Counted from the first letter of the stretch, positions 17,004 to 26,421 are shown. The stretch is DNA of 64,000 nucleotides from Streptomyces aureoverticillatus (GCF_014649395.1 NZ_BMSY01000007.1:124001-188000); one strand, 5' to 3'. A program made the numbers and translations. Notes: generated from the sequence alone by a model not told the origin.

Positions 17004-18659
17004 ATGGCCTACGACGCAGACGTGATCGTGATCGGCGCGGGCCTCGCCGGCCTCACGGCGACCGCGGAACTCGTCGACGCGGGCCGCAAGGTGATCCTCG
17101 TCGACCAGGAGCCGGAGCAGTCCCTGGGCGGCCAGGCCCACTGGTCCTTCGGCGGCCTGTTCTTCGTCGGCTCCCCGGAACAGCGCCGCATGCGCATCAA
17201 GGACCACCGCGAACTCGCCCTCCAGGACTGGCTGGGCACGGCGGGCTTCGACCGCGAGGAGGACCACTGGCCGCGCAAGTGGGCGGAGGCGTACGTGGAC
17301 TTCGCCTCGGGCGAGAAGCGGGCCTGGCTGCACGGCCAGGGCGTGCGCTTCTTCCCCGTCGTCGGCTGGGCGGAACGCGGCGGCTACGACGCGCAGGGCC
17401 ACGGCAACTCCGTGCCCCGCTTCCACATCACCTGGGGCACGGGCCCCGGCCTGCTCGCCCCGTTCGTCCGCCGCGTCCACGAGGGCGCCGCCCGCGGCCT
17501 GGTCCAGTTCAAGTTCCGCCACCGCGTCACCGGCCTGTCCCGCACCGCGGGCGTCGTCGACACGGTCACCGGCGAGGTCCTGGAGCCGTCCGGCGTCGAG
17601 CGGGGCAAGGCGAGCAGCCGCGACGTGACCGGCTCGTTCGAGCTCCGCGCCCAGGCCGTGATCGTCACGTCCGGAGGCATCGGCGGCAACCACGACCTCG
17701 TACGCGCCAACTGGCCGAAGCGCCTGGGCAGTCCGCCGGAGAAGATGATCTCGGGCGTGCCGGCGCACGTGGACGGCCTGATGCTCGGCATCGCGGAGCG
17801 CGAGGGCGCGCACCTGATCAACCGCGACCGCATGTGGCACTACACCGAGGGCATCGAGAACTGGGCCCCGATCTGGGACAAGCACGGCATCCGCATCCTG
17901 CCGGGACCGTCCTCGCTGTGGCTGGACGCCCGCGGCAACCGGCTGCCCGTACCGCTGTTCCCGGGCTTCGACACGCTCGGCACGCTGAGCCACATCATGC
18001 ACACCGGGTACGACTACACGTGGTTCGTGCTCAACCAGCGGATCATCGGCAAGGAGTTCACGCTCTCCGGCTCCGAGCAGAACCCCGATCTGACCGGCAA
18101 GTCGGTGCGCGGGGTCGTCGACCGGGCACGGGCCGACGTGCCGGGCCCGGTCAGGGCGTTCATGGACCACGGCGTCGACTTCGTCGTGGAACGGGACCTC
18201 GGCGCGCTGGTGCGCGGCATGAACGCCCTCACCAAGGAACCCCTCATCGACGAGGCCGCCCTGCACCGCACGCTCGCCGCGCGCGACCGCGAGATCGTCA
18301 ATCCGTTCACCAAGGACCTCCAGGTCAACGCCATTCGCGGGGCCCGCAAGTTCATCGGCGACCGGCTCGCCCGCACGGTGGCGCCGCACCCGATCCTCGA
18401 TCCGAAGGCCGGCCCGCTCGTCGCCGTGCGCCTCAACATCCTCACCCGCAAGACACTGGGCGGCCTCGAGACCGACCTGTCCTCGCGGGTGCTCCAGGAG
18501 GGCGGCGATCCGCTGCCGGGCGTGTACGCCGCCGGGGAGGCCGCCGGATTCGGCGGCGGGGGAGTGCACGGCTACCGCTCGCTGGAGGGGACGTTCCTCG
18601 GCGGCTGCCTGTTCTCGGGCCGCGCGGCCGGACGGGCGGCGGCGAAGTCCGTCGGATAG
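17004..18659 (+). CDS. FAD-binding dehydrogenase (fumarate reductase/3-ketosteroid dehydrogenase-like flavoprotein)
   Basis: This 551-aa protein opens with the FAD dinucleotide fold DVIVIGAGLAGLTATAELVDAG and VILVDQEP, and has the flavoprotein signatures GGQAHWSFGGLFF and VIVTSGGIGGNHDLVR. The C-terminal FAD closure is LPGVYAAGEAAGFGGGGVHG and LEGTFLGGCLFSGRAAG. ATG 17004 has gaggag 6 bp upstream. There is no Tat signal. The family includes ketosteroid dehydrogenases, but the substrate here is not evident. Confidence 0.87.
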   Translation: MAYDADVIVIGAGLAGLTATAELVDAGRKVILVDQEPEQSLGGQAHWSFGGLFFVGSPEQRRMRIKDHRELALQDWLGTAGFDREEDHWPRKWAEAYVDFASGEKRAWLHGQGVRFFPVVGWAERGGYDAQGHGNSVPRFHITWGTGPGLLAPFVRRVHEGAARGLVQFKFRHRVTGLSRTAGVVDTVTGEVLEPSGVERGKASSRDVTGSFELRAQAVIVTSGGIGGNHDLVRANWPKRLGSPPEKMISGVPAHVDGLMLGIAEREGAHLINRDRMWHYTEGIENWAPIWDKHGIRILPGPSSLWLDARGNRLPVPLFPGFDTLGTLSHIMHTGYDYTWFVLNQRIIGKEFTLSGSEQNPDLTGKSVRGVVDRARADVPGPVRAFMDHGVDFVVERDLGALVRGMNALTKEPLIDEAALHRTLAARDREIVNPFTKDLQVNAIRGARKFIGDRLARTVAPHPILDPKAGPLVAVRLNILTRKTLGGLETDLSSRVLQEGGDPLPGVYAAGEAAGFGGGGVHGYRSLEGTFLGGCLFSGRAAGRAAAKSVG

Positions 18660-18810
18660 CGCCCCGGAAGCCGGTCGGGCAGCGTCAAGTCGGCGCGATC
18701 CGGGGCCCGCACGGGGTGGACGGTAACGAACCCTTGACGCGGAGTACTGCCTACCGGTTGGCTGTGCGTGATCACATGCTCGCCCAACGCGTCGGGGAGG
18801 ACGTCCCGCG

Positions 18811-19776
18811 GTGTCTCCACCTCCGCCCCCGCCGCTCGGCCGCTCCCGGAAGAAGAAGGCCGCGCACACCTTCGACGCCGCCCTCGACGACGCCGAACTC
18901 GTCGCCGCCCGAGCCGCGTTGACGCAGGGACGCTGGACCGAGGTGCGCGCGCTGCTCGCCGCCACCGGCGACGACTGGGACCGCAGGGGCCACCGCGTCG
19001 ACGTCCTCGCGCGCGAGTCCTCCACCGCCGCCTGGGCCCGCGACTGGCGGCTCGCGGAACCGGAGAGCGCAGACGCCGCCGTGCTGCTCGCCTACGCCGC
19101 CGTGCACCGCGCGCTGCGCGGCAAGGAACGCTCCGAGAAGGCCCGCGCGGCCTGCCGCGAGGCGGCCGCGCTGGTCCCCGCCGACCCCACCCCGTGGCTC
19201 GCGCTGCTGCTCCTGGAGCGCTCGCTCGGCCATGAGGAGGACGTCGTACGCCTCTTCGACGAAGTGCGGCACCGGCATCCCGAACACCACCACGCCCACC
19301 ACCTGATGGTCGCCAGGCTCGCCGAACGGCGGCCCGGAGCCGGCCAGGACCCGCTGCACGAGGTGTACGACTTCGCCGCCTGGGCCGGCGAACAGGCCCC
19401 CGAGCACTCGCCGTTGGCCGTCCTCCCGGTGGTCGCGCACGCCGAGCGCTACCGCGTGCTCGCCACCGCGGGCAGCGAGAACAAGGACCCGGTCGCCTCC
19501 GGACACTGGGTGAGCCGCCGTGCCCGGCAGGTGATGAAGGCGTCCTTCGACTGGTGGCTGGAGTGGGAGATGCCGCACGAGTCGGCGCACCCGCGCGGCT
19601 TCGTCGACCTCAACTTCCTCGCGCACGCCACGTTCTGCGAGGGCCGGGCGGCCGAGGCCGCCGCCCTGTTCCACCGCATCGGCCGGTACGCCACCGAGGT
19701 CCCCTGGTCGTACCCGGACCGCGACGCGCACCGGGCCTACTTCGCCGCGCGCGGCGCGGCGCTCGGCACGGCCTGA
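18811..19776 (+). CDS. TPR-like helical hypothetical protein, 321 aa
   Basis: GTG 18811 follows gggagg. The N-terminus is Pro-rich then basic (MSPPPPPPLGRSRKKKAA). The rest is Ala-rich helical repeats: ALTQGRWTEVRALLAATG, CREAAALVPADPTPWLALLL, FDEVRHRHPEHHHAHHLMV, consistent with TPR-like folds. It lies 68 bp upstream of the APC permease in the same direction. No catalytic motif seen; possibly a protein-interaction scaffold. Confidence 0.7.
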   Translation: MSPPPPPPLGRSRKKKAAHTFDAALDDAELVAARAALTQGRWTEVRALLAATGDDWDRRGHRVDVLARESSTAAWARDWRLAEPESADAAVLLAYAAVHRALRGKERSEKARAACREAAALVPADPTPWLALLLLERSLGHEEDVVRLFDEVRHRHPEHHHAHHLMVARLAERRPGAGQDPLHEVYDFAAWAGEQAPEHSPLAVLPVVAHAERYRVLATAGSENKDPVASGHWVSRRARQVMKASFDWWLEWEMPHESAHPRGFVDLNFLAHATFCEGRAAEAAALFHRIGRYATEVPWSYPDRDAHRAYFAARGAALGTA

Positions 19777-19844
19777 CCCCGCACCACCGCACCGCTACGA
19801 GGCACGACCAACGGCCCACTACGGGCGGAGAGGACAACCGCGCC

Positions 19845-21440
19845 ATGGCGACGGGCAGTTCGAGCACCAGTGCAACCAGCGCGGGCGGAGCCGGCACGGG
19901 ATCCCGCGGCAGGTCCGTCCCGCCCCAGGGCGGCATCAACACCTACGTGGGCCAGGAACGGGCCCTGCGCGCCGGACGCCTCGGCACCGCGGGCCTGCTG
20001 CTGTCCGTGCTCGCCGCCACCGGACCGCTCATGGTCGTCGCCGGCGTCATGCCCACCACGTACGGCGTGATGGGCGTCGTCGGACAGCCCCTGCTCTTCC
20101 TCATCCTCGGCGTCGTCCTCGCCCTGTTCAGCTTCGGCTACGCGGAGATGAGCCGGCACGTCCACAACGCCGGTGCCTTCTACGCCTACATCTCGCGCGG
20201 CCTCGGCGGCACCGCGGGCGCGGGCGCCTCCGCCGTCGCGCTCGTGGCGTACAGCTCGCTCCAGGTCGGCCTGTACGGACTGCTCGGCTTCGAGGTGTCC
20301 GGGCTGCTCGACAAGTACTTCGACGTCACCGTCGCGTGGTGGATCCCCGCGCTCGTCACCGTCGCCCTCGTCGGCGCCCTCGGCTGGCTGAAGATCGACC
20401 TCAACGCGCGGGTGCTCGGCGTCCTGCTGCTCATCGAGGTGGCCCTCGTCGTCATCTTCGACGTCGCCGCCGTCGCCGACCCGGCGAAGGAGGGCCTGTC
20501 GCTGCACGCCTTCAACCCCGACACGCTCACCGGCGCGGGCGTCGCCACCTCGCTCTGCTTCTGCATAGCGGCGTTCACCGGCTTCGAGCAGGCGCCCGTG
20601 TACGCGGAGGAGACCAGCCGCCCCCACGTCGTGGTCGCGCGCGTGATGTTCTTCGCCGTGGGCTTCGTCGCCCTCTTCTTCGCCCTCAGCTCCTGGGCCC
20701 TGACGGTCGCCGCCGGGCCCTCCGGCATCGTGCCCGCCGCCCAGGAGCAGAGCGCGGGCCTGCTGTTCGGCCTCACCGAGTCCCGCCTCGGCGGCACCTT
20801 CACCGACGTCCTGCACGTCCTGTTCGTCACCGGCATGTTCGCGGCCATACTGAGCTTCCACAACGTCGTCGCCCGCTACGCCTTCGCCATGGGCCGCGAG
20901 GGCCTGCTGCCCGCCGCGTTCGGCCGCACCAACAGCGCGAGCGGCGCGCCCGCCACGGGCTCGCTGCTCCAGACCGTCGTCTCCGTCGTCGTCGTGATCG
21001 GCTTCGCCGTCGCGGACGACGGCGGGGCGGGCGACCCCACCGCGCCCGTCCTGCACCTGTTCACCTGGGGCGGCAACGTCGGCGCCCTCGGCGTGCTGCT
21101 CCTGATGGCCACCGCGTCCGTGGCCGTGATCGTCTTCTTCGTCCGGCGCGGTGCCGCCCGCGCCCAGGCCTGGCGCATCACCGCGTCGGCGCTCGCCGCG
21201 GTCGCGCTGCTCGTCATCGCGGGCTACACCGTCAAGGACTTCGACGTCCTCGTCGGCGCGGGCCCCGGCTCCTCGCTGAGCTGGCTGCTCCCGGGCATCA
21301 TCGGCGTCGCGGCGGTCGTCGGCCTCGCCTACGGGGCGTATCTGAGGTCGGCCCGCCCGGCGGCGCACGCGCGCATCGGCCTCGGCAACGAGGCGTTCCA
21401 GCTGGAGAAGGCGGCGGAGGACGCGGGGCGCGGGGCCTGA
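19845..21440 (+). CDS. APC-superfamily amino acid/amine permease
   Basis: ATG 19845 follows gcggagagg. This 531-aa protein has about 12 hydrophobic segments. The N-terminal conserved segment LSVLAATGPLMVVAGVMPTT matches the APC TM1 region, and NAGAFYAYISRGLGGTAGAG the TM2-3 loop. IAAFTGFEQAPVYAEETSRP is the family signature for the unwound TM6 region. AYNxVxRYxFAMGREG-like sequence (FHNVVARYAFAMGREGLLP) is also present. Probable role: uptake of an amino acid or amine; specificity unknown. Confidence 0.87.
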   Translation: MATGSSSTSATSAGGAGTGSRGRSVPPQGGINTYVGQERALRAGRLGTAGLLLSVLAATGPLMVVAGVMPTTYGVMGVVGQPLLFLILGVVLALFSFGYAEMSRHVHNAGAFYAYISRGLGGTAGAGASAVALVAYSSLQVGLYGLLGFEVSGLLDKYFDVTVAWWIPALVTVALVGALGWLKIDLNARVLGVLLLIEVALVVIFDVAAVADPAKEGLSLHAFNPDTLTGAGVATSLCFCIAAFTGFEQAPVYAEETSRPHVVVARVMFFAVGFVALFFALSSWALTVAAGPSGIVPAAQEQSAGLLFGLTESRLGGTFTDVLHVLFVTGMFAAILSFHNVVARYAFAMGREGLLPAAFGRTNSASGAPATGSLLQTVVSVVVVIGFAVADDGGAGDPTAPVLHLFTWGGNVGALGVLLLMATASVAVIVFFVRRGAARAQAWRITASALAAVALLVIAGYTVKDFDVLVGAGPGSSLSWLLPGIIGVAAVVGLAYGAYLRSARPAAHARIGLGNEAFQLEKAAEDAGRGA

Positions 21441-21573
21441 GCGGGGGGCGTGCCCGCACCTCGCGCAGGTCCTTCCGCAACCCCTTCCACAAGCCTTTCC
21501 GCAGGTATGACGAACCGCTGACGAACACCCGCGGGCCCTGGCCGCCCGCGCCCGCGGGTGCTCGAATCGACGT

Positions 21574-22317
21574 GTGACGACCGAAGAGCGGGACCCCACG
21601 GCCCAACCGGAGGCGGACGGCGCCCCCGTGGGCCGCCGTCTCGTCCTCGGCACCCTCGCGCTCGGCGCCCTCGGCGTGGCCGCCGCGCCCCCGCTGCAGC
21701 GCGGCCTCGAGAGGTTCCTGGGCGCCGCGTCCGGCAAGGACCCCACCGGCCTCACCGGCCTGCTGCCCAACGGCGGCGGCTTCCGCTACTACTCGGTCGC
21801 CTCCTCCGTACCGCGCAAGGACGCCTCCTCGTACCGCCTGGCGGTCACCGGACTCGTCGACCGCCCCGCCACGTACACCCTCGCGGAACTCCGAGCACGG
21901 CCGCAGACCCGGATCGTCCGCGACGTGCAGTGCGTGACGGGCTGGAGAGTGCCCGACACCCCGTTCGAGGGGGTCCGCCTCTCCCGCCTCCTGGACGCCG
22001 CCGGGGTCCGCCCGGAGGCCCGGGCCGTCCGCTTCACCTGCTTCGACGGGACGTACAGCGAGAGCCTCACCCTCGAACAGGCCCGCAGGAACGACGTGTT
22101 GGTGGCCCTGCGCATGCAGGACAAGGACCTGAACCACGCCCACGGCGGCCCCGTCCGCCTCTATGTCGCGCCCATGTACTTCTACAAGTCCGCGAAATGG
22201 CTGTCCGGCATCGAACTCACCGCCCGGGTCGAGCCCGGCTACTGGGAGCGCAAGGGATATGACGTGGACGCCTGGGTCGGCCGGTCCAACGGCCGCAGCG
22301 ATGACCCGACCGCCTGA
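21574..22317 (+). CDS. Molybdopterin-dependent sulfite-oxidase-fold (MsrP/YedY-like) protein
   Basis: GTG 21574 opens a 247-aa protein. The N-terminus has VGRRLVLGTLALGALGVAA, a hydrophobic segment after an RR pair that could act as a Tat signal or anchor. The Mo-coordinating Cys is in RDVQCVTGWRV. LAELRARPQ, FTCFDGTYSESL and YFYKSAKWLSG are conserved cofactor-domain segments. The stop overlaps the start of the following heme-b membrane gene by 17 bp, so this is probably an exported redox enzyme fed electrons by a cytochrome b subunit. Substrate (S-oxide, N-oxide or sulfite) unknown. Confidence 0.85.
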   Translation: MTTEERDPTAQPEADGAPVGRRLVLGTLALGALGVAAAPPLQRGLERFLGAASGKDPTGLTGLLPNGGGFRYYSVASSVPRKDASSYRLAVTGLVDRPATYTLAELRARPQTRIVRDVQCVTGWRVPDTPFEGVRLSRLLDAAGVRPEARAVRFTCFDGTYSESLTLEQARRNDVLVALRMQDKDLNHAHGGPVRLYVAPMYFYKSAKWLSGIELTARVEPGYWERKGYDVDAWVGRSNGRSDDPTA

Positions 22318-22912
22318 GCCCGCGCGGGTGCGGCGCTTCAGCCCTGCTGAGCGGTGGGCGCACCGGAGCACCGCCTGGCTGATGACGGTCTGCGTGCTGA
22401 GTGCCGCGTGTCTGTACGTGCCCCAGCTCGCCGAACTCGTCGGCCGGCGGGCGCTCGTGGTGGACGTGCACAAGTGGTCCGGGCTGCTGCTGCCCGCGCC
22501 GTTCCTGGCCGGTCTCGCCTCCCGCGCCTTCCGCGCGGACCTGCGCCTCCTGAACCGCTACGGCGCGCACGACCGCCGCTGGCTGTCCGCGGTCCGCCAC
22601 CGCGACCCGCGCCGGAGGGCCCGCTGGGCGGGGAAGTTCAACGCCGGGCAGAAGGTGTACGCCGCGTGGGTCGGCGGGGCGGTGCTCGTCATGCTCGGTA
22701 CGGGTCTCGTGATGTGGCGGACGGACCTCTTCCCGCTCCTCTGGCGCACGAGCTCGACCTTCGTCCACGACTGGCTCGCGCTCACCCTCGGCGTCGTGCT
22801 CCTCGGCCACGTCACCCTGGCCCTCCGCGACCCGGAGGCCCGCCGCGGCATGCGGACCGGGTCGGTGGACCCGGGGTGGGCGGAGCGGGAGCACCCACTC
22901 TGGCGCAGGTAG
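22301..22912 (+). CDS. Cytochrome b-type membrane subunit, partner of the Mo enzyme
   Basis: ATG 22301 lies within the end of the Mo enzyme gene. This 203-aa protein has four hydrophobic segments (AWLMTVCVLSAACLYV; VDVHKWSGLLLPAPFLAGL; VYAAWVGGAVLVMLGTGLVM; FVHDWLALTLGVVLLGHVTL). His residues in RWAHRSTAW, DVHKWSG, FVHDW and LLGHV can ligate two hemes b, as in formate dehydrogenase gamma subunits. FNAGQKVYAAW matches the same group. Probable quinol oxidase module passing electrons to the adjacent Mo enzyme. Confidence 0.82.
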   Translation: MTRPPEPARVRRFSPAERWAHRSTAWLMTVCVLSAACLYVPQLAELVGRRALVVDVHKWSGLLLPAPFLAGLASRAFRADLRLLNRYGAHDRRWLSAVRHRDPRRRARWAGKFNAGQKVYAAWVGGAVLVMLGTGLVMWRTDLFPLLWRTSSTFVHDWLALTLGVVLLGHVTLALRDPEARRGMRTGSVDPGWAEREHPLWRR

Positions 22913-22924
22913 CGGCCTCTTGCC

Positions 22925-23036
22925 GTAATCGCCGGACGGGCTCTTTCGAGCCCCTCCGGCGATTGAGGAGCGGGGGTCTGGGGGCAGAGCCCCCAGTTTC
23001 GGGAAGGGGCGGGATTGGGGAAAACCCCGCAGGGCC
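22925..23036. repeat. Dispersed Streptomyces GC-rich intergenic repeat, copy 3
   Basis: The segment holds the hairpin gggctctttcgagcccctcc, then ccggcgattgaggagc, ggggtctgggggcagagccc and tttcgggaaggggcgggatt. It lies in the convergent gap between the cytochrome b gene and gntP, a suitable place for a bidirectional terminator. Confidence 0.7.
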
Positions 23037-23047
23037 CACCCCCCCGG

Positions 23048-24445
23048 CTACAACACCAGCGACAGCAACAGCACAAACCCCAAAGCCACCACCGAAATGA
23101 TCGTCTCCATCACCGACCACGTCTTGATGGTCTGCCCGACATCAAGCCCGAAGTACTCCTTCACCAGCCAGAACCCCGCATCGTTGACATGACTGAAGAA
23201 CAGCGACCCGGCCCCGATGGCAAGCACCAGCAGCGCCGCATGCGAGGTGGACATGTCCGCGGCCAGCGGAGCCACAAGCCCGGCGGCCGAGATCGTGGCG
23301 ACGGTCGCCGACCCGGTGGCGAGCCGGATCGCGACGGCGATGAGCCAGGCGAGCAGCAGCGCGGGAATCGACCAGTCCTCGGAGAAGTCGAGGATCATCT
23401 GCCCGACCCCCACGTCGATGAGGGTCTGCTTGAAGCCACCCCCGGCCCCGACGATCATCAGCACACCCGCGATGGGGGCGAGCGACTTCTCGACGGTCGA
23501 CGACAGCCGGTCCTTGGTGAACCCGGCGGCCCGCCCCAGGGTGAACATGCCCACGATCACGGCGGCGAGCAGCGCGATCAACGGCGACCCGACGACGTCG
23601 AACACGCGCTGGACCGTCGCTTCCGGATCGTCGACGACGATGTCGACGAGGGCCTTGGCGAGCATGAGGACGACGGGCAGCAGCACGGTGGCGACGGTCG
23701 CGCCGAAGCCGGGCCGCTTCTCCAGGTCCTCCGTGGCCCGCTGCGGAATCATCTTCTCCGGCGGCGCCACATCCACCCACCGCGCGGCGACCTTCGAGAA
23801 GACCGGCCCCGCGATGATCACGGTGGGAATGGCGACGAGCACGCCGAGCGCGAGCGTCACGCCGAGGTTCGCCTTCACCGCGTCGATGGCGACGAGCGGG
23901 CCCGGGTGCGGCGGGATGAGGCCGTGCATCACGGACAGACCGGCGAGCGCCGGGATGCCGATGCGCATCAGCGAGTAGTTGCCGCGCTTGGCGACCATCA
24001 GCACGACGGGGATCAGCAGCACGATGCCGACCTCGAAGAACAGCGGAAGCCCGATCACGGAGGCGATGAGCACCATCGCCCACGGCATGGCACGCCCGCC
24101 CGCCTTGGCCAGGATCGTGTCCACGATCTGGTCCGCGCCGCCGGAGTCGGCGAGCAGTTTGCCGAGGATCGCGCCGAGCGCGATGAGCACACCGACGCCC
24201 GCGACGGTCGAGCCGAGCCCGGTGGTGAAGCTGGTGATCGCCTTGTCGAGCGGGGCACCCGCGAAGGCGCCGAGCGCCAGCGAGCCGATGGTCAGCGCCA
24301 GGAAGGCGTGGACCTTGAACTTCGTGATGAGCAGAACGATGACGGCGATGCCCGCGAGAACGGCGATCCCGAGCTGGGCATGGCCCGCCGAGGTGATCGG
24401 TTCGACGGGATCCGCTGCCAGCATCTCGACGCTGAGACTGGTCAC
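23048..24445 (-). CDS. gntP: Gluconate:H+ symporter (GntP family)
   Basis: GTG 24445 with aaggaa upstream gives a 465-aa protein of typical GntP length; longer upstream starts have non-coding character. About 12 TM segments are visible. Family segments include LALTIGSLALGAFAGAPL, GLPLFFEVGIVLLIPVV, GLSVMHGLIPPHPGPLVAI and SLFFSHVNDAGFWLVKEYFG. It takes up gluconate or related aldonates. It is downstream of gluconokinase, separated by 148 bp rich in imperfect direct repeats (ccgarccgaagcg), and likely co-regulated by the divergent GntR gene. Confidence 0.9.
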   Translation of the reverse strand: MTSLSVEMLAADPVEPITSAGHAQLGIAVLAGIAVIVLLITKFKVHAFLALTIGSLALGAFAGAPLDKAITSFTTGLGSTVAGVGVLIALGAILGKLLADSGGADQIVDTILAKAGGRAMPWAMVLIASVIGLPLFFEVGIVLLIPVVLMVAKRGNYSLMRIGIPALAGLSVMHGLIPPHPGPLVAIDAVKANLGVTLALGVLVAIPTVIIAGPVFSKVAARWVDVAPPEKMIPQRATEDLEKRPGFGATVATVLLPVVLMLAKALVDIVVDDPEATVQRVFDVVGSPLIALLAAVIVGMFTLGRAAGFTKDRLSSTVEKSLAPIAGVLMIVGAGGGFKQTLIDVGVGQMILDFSEDWSIPALLLAWLIAVAIRLATGSATVATISAAGLVAPLAADMSTSHAALLVLAIGAGSLFFSHVNDAGFWLVKEYFGLDVGQTIKTWSVMETIISVVALGFVLLLSLVL

Positions 24446-24593
24446 GGTGGGTTCCTTGTACGTGGACGTGAGGGGGCTGTACGTGGACGCGTGGGGGGTG
24501 GGACTGAACTGAAGGTGGGCTTGAACGAAAGGGAGAAGTCGGGACCGAGCCGAAGCGGGAAAGCCGGACCGAACCGAAGCGAGAGAAGACCGA

Positions 24594-25103
24594 TCAGCCG
24601 TCGAGCGCGGCCAGAGCCTCCGCCGCCCGGTCGGCGATCTCCTCCGGCGTGCCCGCGACATCGACGGCGACGCCCGCCTCGTCGGGGCCGAGCGGCTGAA
24701 GCGTGGCGAACTGCGAGTCGAGCAGCGCGGTCGGCATGAAGTGCCCCTTGCGCTGGCTCATCCGCTCCTCGATGAGGGCGCGGTCGCCCGTGAGGTGGAC
24801 GAAAACGATGCCAGGGGCGGCGGCCCGCAGCCGGTCGCGGTAGGCGCGCTTGAGCGCCGAGCTGCTGACCACACCGCCGAGGCCGGCGCGGCCGTGGGCC
24901 CACTCGCCGATGGCGTCGAGCCACGGCCAGCGGTCGTCGTCGGTCAGCGGGGTGCCTGCCGACATCTTGGCGATGTTCGCCTCGGGGTGGAAGTCGTCGC
25001 CCTCGGCGTACGGGACGCCGAGCCGGGCCGCGAGCAGGGGGCCGACCGTGGTCTTGCCCGTGCCTGCTACGCCCATCACTACGACGACGTGGGTGGTGCT
25101 CAT
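24594..25103 (-). CDS. gntK: Gluconokinase
   Basis: This 169-aa protein carries the Walker A motif VVVMGVAGTGKTTVG, the gluconate-binding region YAEGDDFHPEANIAKMSAGTPLTDDDRWPWL (read in pieces), SALKRAYRDRLR and the C-terminal HFMPTALLDSQFATLQPL, all diagnostic of the GntK family. It phosphorylates D-gluconate with ATP to 6-phosphogluconate for the pentose-phosphate route. It precedes gntP and is divergent from gntR. Confidence 0.93.
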   Translation of the reverse strand: MSTTHVVVVMGVAGTGKTTVGPLLAARLGVPYAEGDDFHPEANIAKMSAGTPLTDDDRWPWLDAIGEWAHGRAGLGGVVSSSALKRAYRDRLRAAAPGIVFVHLTGDRALIEERMSQRKGHFMPTALLDSQFATLQPLGPDEAGVAVDVAGTPEEIADRAAEALAALDG

Positions 25104-25193
25104 CGCTGCTGCTGCCTCGCTGTCCTCGTCGACATCGATTCGTTCACGTCACTGAAACCCATTAGGTCAGATGAATTCAAGACCCTGTGGCGC

Positions 25194-25208
25194 AAAAGTC
25201 TGACTTTT
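25194..25208. promoter_or_regulatory. Candidate GntR operator overlapping the gntR promoter
   Basis: AAAAGTCTGACTTTT is a perfect 15-bp palindrome in the gntK-gntR divergent region. GTCTGAC fits the GT-N3-AC core bound by FadR-type GntR regulators. It overlaps the putative -35 zone of gntR. A related half (AGGTCAGAT) lies at about 25174-25182 toward gntK. Confidence 0.6.
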
Positions 25209-25240
25209 TGAGCACAGTGGTCCCCTCGTACGCTGACGTC

Positions 25241-25957
25241 ATGACCGCACAGGCCCGGGGGCTGCACGCCCGCGTACTGGACAGCCTCGGGCCCGCCATC
25301 ACCGCGGGCGAGTACCCACCCGGCAGCGTCCTGCGCACGGACGAACTCGCGCAGCGCTTCGAGGTGTCGCGCTCGGTGATGCGCGAGGTGGTGCGGGTCC
25401 TGGAGTCCATGCACCTGGTCGCCTCGCGGCGCCGCGTCGGCGTGACCGTGCTGCCCACGGAGGAGTGGAACGTCTACGATCCGCAGGTCATCCGCTGGCG
25501 CCTCGCGGGCGCCGACCGCCCGCGCCAGCTCCGCTCGCTCACCGTCCTGCGCTCCGCGGTCGAACCGGTCGCGGCGGGCCTCGCCGCGCGGAACGCGAGC
25601 GCCGAGCAGTGCGCCGCCCTCACCGAGTGCGCCCTCGGCATGGTCGCCACCTCACGCGGCCGCCAGCTGGAGGGCTATCTCGTGCACGACATCGCCTTCC
25701 ACCGCATCGTCCTCGACGCCTCCGGCAACGAGATGTTCGCCCGGCTCGGCGACGTGGTCGCCGAGGTGCTCGCGGGCCGCACCCACCACGACGTGATGTT
25801 CGAGGACCCCGACCCGGCGGCCGTGACCCTGCACGTGCGCGTGGCCGAGGCCGTACGGGAGGGCGACGCGGCCCGCGCCGAGGCCCTGACCCGCGAGATC
25901 GCCGAGGGCGCCCTGCGGGAGCTGGACATCCTGGCCCCGCCGCCCGCGACCGGCTGA
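25241..25957 (+). CDS. gntR: GntR/FadR-family transcriptional regulator of gluconate genes
   Basis: ATG 25241 (MTAQARGLHARVLDSLGPAI) is preferred over the in-frame start at 25187 because it matches the expected N-terminus. A possible -10 (TACGCT) lies 6 bp upstream, suggesting a leaderless mRNA. The wHTH spans AITAGEYPPGSVLRTDELAQRFEVSRSVMREVVRVL in pieces, and the FCD ligand domain includes DIAFHRIVLDASGNEMF and metal-binding-type His. It is divergent from gntK-gntP and probably represses them in the absence of gluconate. Confidence 0.87.
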   Translation: MTAQARGLHARVLDSLGPAITAGEYPPGSVLRTDELAQRFEVSRSVMREVVRVLESMHLVASRRRVGVTVLPTEEWNVYDPQVIRWRLAGADRPRQLRSLTVLRSAVEPVAAGLAARNASAEQCAALTECALGMVATSRGRQLEGYLVHDIAFHRIVLDASGNEMFARLGDVVAEVLAGRTHHDVMFEDPDPAAVTLHVRVAEAVREGDAARAEALTREIAEGALRELDILAPPPATG

Positions 25958-26016
25958 GCGCCGCCGCCCGGCACCGGGCGAGCGCCCCCGCCGGGGGCGG
26001 GGGGACAATGGGCACC

Positions 26017-26421
26017 ATGTCCCGACGCACCACCACGCGCCCCGAGCCCTGCCCCTGCGGGCACCCCCAGCCGTACGAGAAGTGCTGCGGCCGACTGCAC
26101 CGGGGCGAGGCCGCGGCGGCCGCCCCCGAGGAGCTGATGCGCTCCCGCTACAGCGCCTTCGCCCGGCGCGACGAGGCGTACCTGCTGCGCACCTGGCACC
26201 CGCGGACCCGGCCGCCGCGCGTCCAGTTCGACCCGGCGATGCGCTGGACGGGCCTCACCATCGAGGAGACGACCGACGGCACGCCCTTCCACACCACGGG
26301 CACCGTCACCTTCCGGGCCCACTACACCGACGGCGGCCGCCCCGACTCCCTGCACGAGCGCAGCCACTTCGAGCGCGTCGACGGAGCCTGGGTGTACGTG
26401 GACGGCGACTTCATCGACTGA
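26017..26421 (+). CDS. YchJ family (SEC-C motif/UPF0225) protein
   Basis: The N-terminal metal-binding cysteines are in PEPCPCGHPQPYEKCCGRLH, followed by the family segment MRSRYSAFARRDEAYLLRTWHP and a C-terminal NTF2-like half ending WVYVDGDFID. This gives 134 aa; ATG 26008 would add three residues. A GACAAT -10-like hexamer ends 7 bp before ATG 26017, so the transcript may be leaderless. Function of the family is uncharacterised; the C-x-C-x8-C-C arrangement fits zinc. Confidence 0.87.
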   Translation: MSRRTTTRPEPCPCGHPQPYEKCCGRLHRGEAAAAAPEELMRSRYSAFARRDEAYLLRTWHPRTRPPRVQFDPAMRWTGLTIEETTDGTPFHTTGTVTFRAHYTDGGRPDSLHERSHFERVDGAWVYVDGDFID

